From an uncultured Porphyromonas sp. (GTDB lineage: Bacteria > Bacteroidota > Bacteroidia > Bacteroidales > Porphyromonadaceae): a DNA stretch of 7,925 nucleotides. The notes under the pieces were generated by a model, which was given only the letters and a program-made list of their open reading frames with translations, made no database searches and was not told where the DNA came from. The stretch spans positions 1 through 7,925 of the forward strand of contig NZ_CAKRLH010000073.1 in the NCBI RefSeq assembly GCF_934359325.1. Reading direction: 5' to 3'. Below, piece by piece: positions 1-5,430 of this stretch (positions are counted from its first letter, which is position 1; every line of letters starts with the position of its first letter). A program made the position numbers and the translations under genes.

Positions 1-50
1 TATGGAGGTAAACATAGGGTGTTATTTCGTGAGTTATATTATCCAGCACC

Positions 51-58
51 CAAAGGTA
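51..58 (-). promoter_or_regulatory. Possible divergent −7 promoter box
   Basis: The minus strand reads TACCTTTG here, a perfect match to the Bacteroidota −7 consensus TAnnTTTG and identical to the box at 200-207 on the plus strand. A minus-strand ATG at 15-13 follows about 30 nt downstream and opens a frame (MFTSI...) that leaves the window at base 1. A divergent gene could therefore begin here. No good −33 TTTG is visible 19-21 nt upstream on that strand, and only five codons are present, so this is tentative. Confidence 0.25.
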
Positions 59-141
59 ACTCATTTTTCTCTACCTGTCGACCTGATTTTCACTGCTTGC
101 GATGCTATAATCTTATTCTGAGAAACGGTTCTACAACACAG

Positions 142-158
142 TATTTATTCCGTAAATA
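142..158. repeat. Small inverted repeat, 6-bp arms
   Basis: TATTTA (142-147) and TAAATA (153-158) are perfect complements around a 5-nt loop. An alternative pairing, GTTCTA (128-133) with TAGAAC (157-162), overlaps it. The repeat sits about 45 bp upstream of the operon promoter. It may be a weak hairpin or part of an operator. In such AT-rich DNA, chance is also possible. Confidence 0.35.
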
Positions 159-169
159 GAACAATCATC

Positions 170-196
170 AAATACATTTTCTACTTAAATGTATTT
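170..196. repeat. Operator-like 10-bp inverted repeat at promoter
   Basis: AAATACATTT (170-179) and AAATGTATTT (187-196) are perfect 10-bp inverted repeats separated by 7 nt. The right arm ends four bases before the −7 box at 200-208, and the left arm covers the expected −33 position (177-180). The total length of 27 bp fits a dimeric DNA-binding protein, so it could be a repressor operator for the operon. The protein is unknown. Because the repeat lies upstream of the inferred transcription start, it would act as DNA rather than as an RNA hairpin. Confidence 0.5.
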
Positions 197-208
197 TCGT
201 ACCTTTGC
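177..208 (+). promoter_or_regulatory. Promoter of the met operon (Bacteroidota type)
   Basis: TACCTTTGC at 200-208 matches the Bacteroidota −7 consensus TAnnTTTGC. A weak −33 box, TTTT (177-180), lies 19 nt upstream, against the usual TTTG. Transcription would start near 214-216, placing the leader-peptide ATG (230) about 15 nt into the transcript, which is typical of attenuator leaders. The start is inferred from the box position. Confidence 0.7.
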
Positions 209-229
209 AACACTGTTCAAATAAACATT

Positions 230-337
230 ATGAGACAAAAGAGCTACATATCCCTCTGCAGCATGCTGCCGCAGATGATGATGCGAATGTACAGCGTACA
301 CTCGTCGGCTCTATCGTGTCCACACTTGATCTCGTAA
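230..337 (+). CDS. Methionine-rich leader peptide (35 aa)
   Basis: A short ORF begins about 15 nt after the inferred transcription start and ends at TAA 335-337. The 35-residue product contains SMLPQMMMRMYS: five of nine residues (M12, M16, M17, M18, M20) are methionine, with three consecutive ATG codons at 275-283. It has no membrane segment or domain and is unlikely to work as a protein. It has the layout of an attenuator leader peptide, whose translation speed reports charged tRNA-Met. The genes downstream make homocysteine, the immediate precursor of methionine, which fits. The upstream bases are A-rich (aaataaacatt) with no Shine-Dalgarno, as is usual in Bacteroidota. The ORF is visible directly; its regulatory role is inferred. 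GATGATG tandem codons could give a Met run by chance, but the matching pathway and paired RNA arms make that less likely. Confidence 0.72.
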   Translation: MRQKSYISLCSMLPQMMMRMYSVHSSALSCPHLIS

Positions 338-388
338 CTGTTTCGAAAGACAAAATAACATTCATGCACACGAAGCGAAACCGACGAG
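301..388 (+). promoter_or_regulatory. Candidate antiterminator pairing of the attenuator
   Basis: CTCGTCGG (301-308) is a perfect 8-bp complement of CCGACGAG (381-388). GTTTCG (340-345) also complements CGAAAC (376-381), so the two helices can stack, sharing only base 381. Together they would take up 376-388, most of the 5' arm of the terminator hairpin (372-382) and its inner loop. The upstream arm lies 12 nt after the last clustered Met codon (287-289), so a ribosome stalled on the Met codons should leave it free. The pairings are seen in the sequence; stability and switching are inferred. Confidence 0.6.
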
Positions 389-420
389 CCAGAAGCTCAG
401 ATTGGTTTCGCTTCACTTTT
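372..420 (+). terminator. Attenuator terminator hairpin
   Basis: GAAGCGAAACC (372-382) and GGTTTCGCTTC (404-414) form a perfect 11-bp stem. Inside the 21-nt loop a second helix is possible, GAGC (386-389) with GCTC (395-398). The stem is followed by ACTTTTAT (415-422), a short U-tract, weaker than in a textbook intrinsic terminator. It lies after the leader-peptide stop and 34 nt before the metY start, the expected place for an attenuator. Confidence 0.65.
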
Positions 421-448
421 ATCATCACATACACTACACACTCCCATT

Positions 449-1750
449 ATGTCACACTCATCCCAGCTTAAGTACTCTCCTGAGACCATTGCACTCCACT
501 ATGGCTACGATCCTCTTGCTACCGGTCACCATGCGGTGTCCGTTCCGCTGGTAGCCTCGACCGCATACGCCTTCGCCGACTCACAGGAAGCGATCGACAT
601 CTTTGCACTCCGCAAGGAGGGGTTCCTCTACTCCCGACTCGGCAGTCCCACTGTGGACGTCCTCGAGAAGCGACTCGCCGCATATGAGGGGGGGGTCGGT
701 GCCGTGGTCACCGCGACAGGACAGAGCGCCCACAGCACACTCTTCCTCACCCTGCTCCGGTCCGGAGACCACGTCGTCGCCTCCAATAGCATCTACGGTG
801 GAACCTTCAATCTTCTTGAATCGACCCTACCCCGCTTCGGCATCACCACTACCTTTGTAGACATCAATAATGCAGAAGAAGTGGAGGCTGCCATCACCGA
901 CAAGACCAAGCTGGTCTTCTGCGAGACGCTCAGCAACCCACGGCTCACAATCACCAATATCCCCGAGGTATCCGATATAGCTCATCGCCACGGCCTGCCT
1001 CTCGTGGCAGACATTACCCTCACTGAGGGGATCAGCCATGCCATTAGTGAGGGGGCCGACGTTCTCACATCTGCTCTCACCAAGATTGTCTGCGGCAACG
1101 GCACGACCCTCGGAGGGGCTATCATCGACTCCGGTCGATATGACTGGGGTGGAGGGCGCTTCCCCGAGCTCTCGGAGCCCTGCCCCACATACAACAACAT
1201 CTCCTTCACGGAGACCTTCGGCTCGCAGGCACTCATCACGGCACTCCGCGCCATCGGTCTCAGGGACCTCGGCACCGGGCTCAGCCCCCTCAACGCCTAC
1301 GAGATGATCAAGGGGCTGGAGACACTCGACCTGAGGGCGCACGCCATCAGCGACCGTACCCGTGAGCTGGCTGAGTGGCTGGAGGCAAATCCAAAGGTCG
1401 CCTGGGTTCGCTACCCCACCCTACCCTCTCACGATCAGAGCGACCTCTGCCGGACTTTGCTCGGTGGCTTTGGCGGTGGGATCCTCACCTTTGCACCCAA
1501 GGGTGGTTATCATGCGGCTCGTAAGGTAACTGAGAGCACACAGCTCTTTACCCTCGTTGCTAATCTCGGTGACAGCAAGTCACTCATCACCCATCCCGCC
1601 GGCACCACCCACAGCCAGATGACCGAAGAGGAGCTCCGCCAGGCCGGTATCTCAGATGATCTCATACGTCTCTCTATCGGTCTGGAGAGCATCGAGGACC
1701 TGAAAGCAGATCTCCAATACGCACTCGACCAGCCATGCTCGGACAAGTAA
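449..1750 (+). CDS. metY: O-acetylhomoserine sulfhydrylase (PLP-dependent)
   Basis: A 433-residue cytosolic enzyme of the Cys/Met-metabolism PLP family (fold type I). It probably converts O-acetylhomoserine and sulfide to homocysteine. The sequence shows the YSR motif (Y61-R63), a TGQSA phosphate-binding segment (90-94), Asp188 for the pyridine nitrogen, the PLP lysine K212 in SALTK, a THPAGTTHSQ segment (381-390), and a C-terminal RLSIGLE with the substrate-carboxylate arginine R407. The length is normal for MetY. The usual DNT after the pyridine Asp reads DIT (188-190), and YSRxxNPT reads YSRLGSPT, so this is a divergent subgroup. No Shine-Dalgarno precedes ATG 449, but the N-terminus fits the family. 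It is the first structural gene after the Met attenuator, and its end overlaps metX by 16 nt. Cystathionine gamma-synthase (metB) is a less likely alternative, given the acetyltransferase next door. Confidence 0.85.
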   Translation: MSHSSQLKYSPETIALHYGYDPLATGHHAVSVPLVASTAYAFADSQEAIDIFALRKEGFLYSRLGSPTVDVLEKRLAAYEGGVGAVVTATGQSAHSTLFLTLLRSGDHVVASNSIYGGTFNLLESTLPRFGITTTFVDINNAEEVEAAITDKTKLVFCETLSNPRLTITNIPEVSDIAHRHGLPLVADITLTEGISHAISEGADVLTSALTKIVCGNGTTLGGAIIDSGRYDWGGGRFPELSEPCPTYNNISFTETFGSQALITALRAIGLRDLGTGLSPLNAYEMIKGLETLDLRAHAISDRTRELAEWLEANPKVAWVRYPTLPSHDQSDLCRTLLGGFGGGILTFAPKGGYHAARKVTESTQLFTLVANLGDSKSLITHPAGTTHSQMTEEELRQAGISDDLIRLSIGLESIEDLKADLQYALDQPCSDK

Positions 1751-2682
1751 CGCTCTCGGACTTCACGAACTGGCGAGGGGAGAGTATCCCCTCACCCACA
1801 CTCACCTACCAGGTGGCAGGTCCCGCACTCGGTACCGCACCGATTGTCCTCGTCTGTCACGCCCTCACCGGCAACTCTGCCGTCGCCGGTCCTGAGGGTT
1901 GGTGGGCAAAGCTCATCGGTCCGGGGCAGACGATCGACACGACCCGCTACACCATTCTCTCGATCGACATCCCGGGAAATGAGTATGCCGGCTCTGCGCC
2001 ACTGGACGACCCATCCCTACTCAGTGTAATGGACGTGGCTCGCCTCTGGCTGCTCGTGCTGAGGGAGCTCCGTGTCGATCACCTCTACGCCCTCATCGGA
2101 CCCAGTCTCGGTGGAGGCATTGCCTGGCAGATTGCCGCCCTCGAGCCGACGCTGGCGGAGCACCTCTTCCCCATAGCCACGGACTACAAGGCCTCCGACT
2201 GGCTCCTTGCCCAGACTGAGGTACAGAGACTGATACTGGATCACTCCGACCGCCCGATCCACGACGCGCGGGTCCACGCCATGCTCACCTACCGCACGCC
2301 GGAGTCTCTTATTGGTCGCTTTGAGGGGAAAACGACAGATAGCGGACTGCCAAGAGTTCTTGACTGGCTTGACTACCACGGTCGCACGCTGGAGGGACGC
2401 TTCAGCCTAAGCGCCTACCGGGTGATGACCTTTCTTACGTCCACGATCCACGCGGCGGAGAGTGAGAAAGAGCTGACACGGATCGCCTCCGACATCCACC
2501 TTGTTGCCATTGACAGCGACCGCCTCTTCCCCTACTTCATCGCCCGTGAGACCATTGAGCGACTCAGGTGCTCCGGCAAAGAGCGTGCGGAGCTCCACAC
2601 CATTGTCTCCGACCATGGTCACGACGCTTTCCTCATCGAGTATGACCAGCTCTGCAGGATCATGAGTCCATTCTTTCCTTAA
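1735..2682 (+). CDS. metX: Homoserine O-acetyltransferase-like alpha/beta hydrolase
   Basis: A 315-residue alpha/beta-hydrolase-fold acyltransferase that probably acetylates homoserine from acetyl-CoA, giving the substrate for MetY. Family marks are HALTGNS (42-48), WWAKLIGPGQTIDTTRY (56-72), the nucleophile elbow GPSLGG with Ser124, an acid in SDRLFP (Asp262), and the catalytic His296 in GHDAFL. It is shorter than usual MetX proteins (about 350-380 residues). The conserved N-LG-GC-x-GSTGP block is replaced by IDIPGNEYAGSAPL (77-90), so the substrate pocket or lid differs. It starts inside the 3' end of metY (16-nt overlap, different frame), suggesting translational coupling, and thrA follows after 20 nt. 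Acetyl rather than succinyl specificity is inferred from the family. The symbol is assigned from family and context; a related hydrolase activity cannot be excluded. Confidence 0.75.
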   Translation: MLGQVTLSDFTNWRGESIPSPTLTYQVAGPALGTAPIVLVCHALTGNSAVAGPEGWWAKLIGPGQTIDTTRYTILSIDIPGNEYAGSAPLDDPSLLSVMDVARLWLLVLRELRVDHLYALIGPSLGGGIAWQIAALEPTLAEHLFPIATDYKASDWLLAQTEVQRLILDHSDRPIHDARVHAMLTYRTPESLIGRFEGKTTDSGLPRVLDWLDYHGRTLEGRFSLSAYRVMTFLTSTIHAAESEKELTRIASDIHLVAIDSDRLFPYFIARETIERLRCSGKERAELHTIVSDHGHDAFLIEYDQLCRIMSPFFP

Positions 2683-2702
2683 ACCATAAGACATTTGTAT
2701 AT

Positions 2703-5099
2703 ATGCGTGTGCTAAAGTTTGGGGGCAAGTCCCTCGCTAATGGAGAGCCCCTCCGTCTCTCCCTCAGGATCATCCAAGACGTTGTCGCAAGTGACGACAC
2801 CCCACCCTTAGTGGTCGTCTCCGCACGTGGCAAGACGACAGACAGACTCCTCGAGTTGGCTCACCTCACCGAGGCCGGGGAGCCCTGGCGGGAGAGCTAC
2901 CGCCGACTCCTCGCCGACCAGGGGGAGGGAACAGAAGGACTGTCAGATCGACTTACCCGACTCCTCGAGGGGATTGAGCTCCTGCGAGAGTGCAGTGCTA
3001 AGACGCTGGATGAGGTGCTCTCCTTTGGCGAGCTCTTCTCCGCCCACCACATCGCCCGGCTCCTGCCTCACGCCCTACCGATCGATGCCGGCGACCTCAT
3101 CGTCACCGACAGCTCCTACGGAGAGGCGAGTGTAGAGCTCAAGGAGTCGGAGGAAAAGACTCGCAGCTACTTCGCTCACCTCCCCGCCGGCACCCTCCCG
3201 ATCGTGACCGGCTTCATCGCCCGAAGCGAGAACGGTACGCGGACCACCCTCGGAAGAAACGGAAGCAACTACACCGCTGCCCTCCTCGCTAACTTCCTTG
3301 ATGCAACGCAGCTTGACAACTACAGCAATATCGATGGTATCTACTCCGCTCACCCAGGCATCGTCCTATCTGCGCATAAGATCCCTGAGCTCTCCTACAC
3401 TGAGGCGGCCGAACTCTCCCAGCTGGGCGCAGAGATCCTGCACTACAAGACGATCGATCCACTTGCTGCCAAGCAGATCCCTCTCCGCATACTCGACTCC
3501 TTCAGCCCCGAGGGATGCCGCCAGGAGGGGACACTCGTCCATCTCCTCCCCTCCTCTCAGCAGGCAAGAGCCATCGCCGCCCTCTCCGGCAAAGCTCTGA
3601 TCCACTTCGAGCGGCACGAGATGAAGGGGTTACCCGGCTTCGACGCCAGGATTTTCTCCGTCCTCCGGGACGAGGGTATCAGCACCGGGATCATCTCCCA
3701 GGGATCGACGGAGCGCGGTGTCGGTTTCGTAGTGGCGGAGAGCGAGGCTGACCACGCCGTGGCAGCACTGAGGCGTGAGTTTGACCGAGACATACACCGT
3801 CCCACGATCGAGGCGACGAAGGGACTCTCCGTCATTGCCCTCATTGGGGTAAGCCTCTCCGGCTTTGATCACCCCTACTCTGCCCTAATCCGAAACGGCA
3901 TCACGCCCCTATTGGTCAATAACGCCGTCACCGGCGACACGCTCTTCCTCCTCGTGCGTGACGAAGAGGTACCGAAGGCGCTCAATGTGATCCACGGGGA
4001 AATGTTTGCACACGCTAAGCGGATCCATGTCGCCTGTATCGGTCACGGTACAGTGGGTGGTGCATTCCTCGACCGAGTGACTGAGGAGCGGGCGCGGATC
4101 CTATCCGACAAGGCGGTCGACCTCCGCCTCTTCGCCATCGCCAGCAGCCGTCAGCTGCTCCTCGACCAGGAGGGTATCGGTACCGACTGGAGGGAGCGAA
4201 AGGCAGCCGCCCCAGCTTCCGAGGACCCGATCCGCGAGATCATCCGCTATGCGGAGGAGAACTACCTTGAGAATGTGGTCGTCATCGACAACACCGCCTC
4301 GCCTGCCATTGCCGCCCGCTACTGCGAGCTCGCTGAGCAGGGCTACGACCTCGTCTCTTCCAATAAGATCTTCAACACCGGTCCCTACCCTGACTACCTC
4401 CGACTCCGTGAGATCCTGAGGGACCATCGTCGAACCTATAGGTATGAGACCAATGTGGGAGCCGGACTGCCCCTGATCGACAACCTCCGTCTACTCCACC
4501 TCTCCGGAGATCGCATCACCCGCATTAGGGGGCTCTTCAGCGGCACGCTCGGGTATATCCTCTCCTCCCTCGGCGACCGCACCTCCTACGCGGAGGCGAT
4601 CCGCTCCGCCGCCCGTCTCGGCTACTCAGAGCCGGACCCAAGGCAGGACCTCAATGGTCTCGACGTGGCGCGGAAGCTGCTCATCCTTGCCCGCGAGGTG
4701 GGCATATCGGCAGAGATGTCGGACATAGAGGTGGAGGACTTAGTCCCAGAGACCCTCAGGGACTGCTCAGCTGAGCACTTCATGGAGCGACTGGATGAGG
4801 CTCAGGCCTACTTCGAGAGCCTATCTAAGACCTCGCAGGGGGAAGTGCTGAGATATGTCGGGGAGCTGACCATCGGGGACGGCACCGATGCCGCCCGGCT
4901 CTCCTGCGGTCTCAGAAGTCTTCCCGCCGATAGCGCCCTCGGCTCAGTCAGTGGTGCGGACTCCTGCTTCGAGATCTACACCGAGAGCTATGGCGATCTC
5001 CCCTTTGTCATCCGCGGGGCAGGAGCAGGCGCGGAAGTGACTGCGCTCGGCGTCTTTGGCGACCTCCTAAGGATCGCTGACCATGGTGAACTCTCGTGA
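2703..5099 (+). CDS. thrA: Bifunctional aspartokinase/homoserine dehydrogenase
   Basis: A 798-residue fusion catalysing the first and third steps from aspartate to homoserine. Residues 1-283 are the aspartokinase: VLKFGGKSL (3-11), VVVSARG (37-43), SFGE (107-110), GRNGSNYTAA (184-193). Residues 296-435 hold two ACT regions. The first keeps ISQGSTERGVGFVV (331-344); the second is divergent, with LLVNNAVTGDTLFLLV (403-418) where the IAQGSSE-type loop is expected. Residues 441-798 are the NAD(P)-dependent dehydrogenase: GHGTVG (447-452), SSNK (552-555), ETNVGAGLP (582-590), SEPDPRQDLNGLDVARK (642-658). The length is close to E. coli ThrA (820). The kinase signature has Lys9 where KFGGTSV-type enzymes have Thr, and NYSNIDG (206-212) replaces the usual WTDVDG. 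I recall similar forms in Flavobacteria. No thrB or thrC follows, so homoserine seems destined for methionine. The effector sensed by the ACT region cannot be told from sequence. Confidence 0.93.
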   Translation: MRVLKFGGKSLANGEPLRLSLRIIQDVVASDDTPPLVVVSARGKTTDRLLELAHLTEAGEPWRESYRRLLADQGEGTEGLSDRLTRLLEGIELLRECSAKTLDEVLSFGELFSAHHIARLLPHALPIDAGDLIVTDSSYGEASVELKESEEKTRSYFAHLPAGTLPIVTGFIARSENGTRTTLGRNGSNYTAALLANFLDATQLDNYSNIDGIYSAHPGIVLSAHKIPELSYTEAAELSQLGAEILHYKTIDPLAAKQIPLRILDSFSPEGCRQEGTLVHLLPSSQQARAIAALSGKALIHFERHEMKGLPGFDARIFSVLRDEGISTGIISQGSTERGVGFVVAESEADHAVAALRREFDRDIHRPTIEATKGLSVIALIGVSLSGFDHPYSALIRNGITPLLVNNAVTGDTLFLLVRDEEVPKALNVIHGEMFAHAKRIHVACIGHGTVGGAFLDRVTEERARILSDKAVDLRLFAIASSRQLLLDQEGIGTDWRERKAAAPASEDPIREIIRYAEENYLENVVVIDNTASPAIAARYCELAEQGYDLVSSNKIFNTGPYPDYLRLREILRDHRRTYRYETNVGAGLPLIDNLRLLHLSGDRITRIRGLFSGTLGYILSSLGDRTSYAEAIRSAARLGYSEPDPRQDLNGLDVARKLLILAREVGISAEMSDIEVEDLVPETLRDCSAEHFMERLDEAQAYFESLSKTSQGEVLRYVGELTIGDGTDAARLSCGLRSLPADSALGSVSGADSCFEIYTESYGDLPFVIRGAGAGAEVTALGVFGDLLRIADHGELS

Positions 5100-5222
5100 C
5101 AAATTGCCGCTCTAAGTGAAGTGTCGCTAATCACATAAAAATCAATCAATTACGACTGTAGAAAATACCCGCATAGCAGATACAAAAAGCACCCACACAT
5201 CAGTCTGGTAATCAGTAGGTAA
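5100..5222. other. Non-coding gap after thrA
   Basis: This is AT-rich DNA with no gene, and no convincing intrinsic terminator for the operon could be seen. Just before the MITE-like element lies an imperfect tandem duplication, GGTAATCAGTA (5207-5217) and GGTAATGAGTA (5218-5228), differing at one base. The second copy ends with the left target-site duplication TGAGTA. Confidence 0.5.
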
Positions 5223-5359
5223 TGAGTAGCCCCTTCTAATACCGGTATTAGCATCCACTATTACCGGTATTAGTGTCGACTAATACCGACTATAGTAATC
5301 ACTAATACCGATATTAGTCCGGAGGTGTAGTCTTATCGCATTTGTTTAGGGGCTGAGTA
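5223..5359. mobile_element. MITE-like 125-bp element with target duplication
   Basis: GCCCCT (5229-5234) and AGGGGC (5348-5353) are 6-bp terminal inverted repeats. They are bounded exactly by the direct repeat TGAGTA (5223-5228 and 5354-5359), which looks like a 6-bp target-site duplication. The 125-bp interior has no ORF and carries four tandem palindromic units. This is the structure of a non-autonomous miniature element. I recall MITE-like elements built of 23-nt tandem repeats in Porphyromonas gingivalis, a similar design, but have not checked relatedness. The inverted repeats are short, so chance is not excluded. Confidence 0.55.
5236..5317. repeat. Four 16-bp palindromes on an exact 22-bp period
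   Basis: The units are CTAATACCGGTATTAG (5236-5251, a perfect palindrome), CTATTACCGGTATTAG (5258-5273), CTAATACCGACTATAG (5280-5295) and CTAATACCGATATTAG (5302-5317). Each is separated by a 6-bp spacer of different sequence (CATCCA, TGTCGA, TAATCA). Sequence is kept in the palindromes and lost in the spacers. A period of 22 bp is about two helical turns, so all sites face the same side of the DNA. Confidence 0.85.
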
Positions 5360-5376
5360 AATTCTTTTTTCATTAG

Positions 5377-5384
5377 TATCTTTG
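5377..5384 (+). promoter_or_regulatory. alaS promoter −7 box
   Basis: TATCTTTG is a perfect match to the Bacteroidota TAnnTTTG −7 consensus. Transcription would start near 5390-5392, giving a leader of roughly 65 nt. The −33 position (about 5354-5357) reads TGAG, a poor match to TTTG, and coincides with the right target-site duplication of the MITE-like element. A T-run (5365-5370) fills part of the spacer. Confidence 0.65.
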
Positions 5385-5398
5385 TGAGAGAGAAACGA

Positions 5399-5430
5399 AT
5401 GACTCCGCAAGTGGGAGGGAGCGGGGTCAT
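5399..5430 (+). promoter_or_regulatory. Hairpin in the alaS leader
   Basis: ATGACTCCGC (5399-5408) pairs with GCGGGGTCAT (5421-5430), giving a 10-bp stem with one U·G wobble (5404·5425) and a 12-nt purine-rich loop (AAGTGGGAGGGA). It lies about 8 nt after the inferred transcription start and 25 nt before the alaS start codon. There is no U-tract after it, so it is not a terminator. A role in translation control or as a protein-binding site is possible but unproven. Confidence 0.45.

Larger units (their letters stand above)
1..169. other. AT-rich upstream region, no gene supported
   Basis: No recognisable gene lies here. Frame 1 is open from the window edge to a TAG at 157-159 (52 codons, with a segment reading YYPAPKGNSFFSTCRPDFHC), so it could be the tail of an upstream plus-strand gene. 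Frame 2 has a 39-codon ATG ORF (2-121). Neither resembles a family I know, and the base composition is that of the intergenic DNA rather than of the neighbouring genes, so both are probably chance. A short inverted repeat (142-158) and a possible divergent promoter (51-58) are listed separately. Confidence 0.4.

Noticed and set aside
106..111. TATAAT, resembling a sigma-70 −10 box
   Set aside because: Bacteroidota primary sigma factor uses TAnnTTTG, and no −35 element at suitable spacing is present. In AT-rich DNA this hexamer is expected by chance.
209..448. A SAM-type riboswitch in the met operon leader
   Set aside because: I could not find the core of SAM-I or SAM-II. The leader instead shows a Met-rich ORF with terminator and antiterminator arms. 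A covariance-model search would settle it.
205..471. An 88-codon plus-strand frame starting at TTG
   Set aside because: Its start falls inside the −7 promoter box, upstream of the inferred transcription start. It runs through the leader-peptide frame and terminator stem, overlaps the metY start, and its product resembles no known protein.
5236..5273. The palindromes after thrA as its transcription terminator
   Set aside because: The palindromes have no loop and no following T-tract, and sit about 140 bp past the stop codon inside a likely inserted element.
5236..5317. A CRISPR array
   Set aside because: Repeats are 16 bp with 6-bp spacers and are palindromic and imperfect; CRISPR repeats are about 24-40 bp with spacers of similar length. 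No cas genes are present.
5399..5430. The U·G wobble in the alaS leader stem as a mimic of the tRNA-Ala G3·U70 identity pair
   Set aside because: The pair is the sixth from the open end of the stem with U on the 5' strand, so its position and polarity do not match an acceptor stem.
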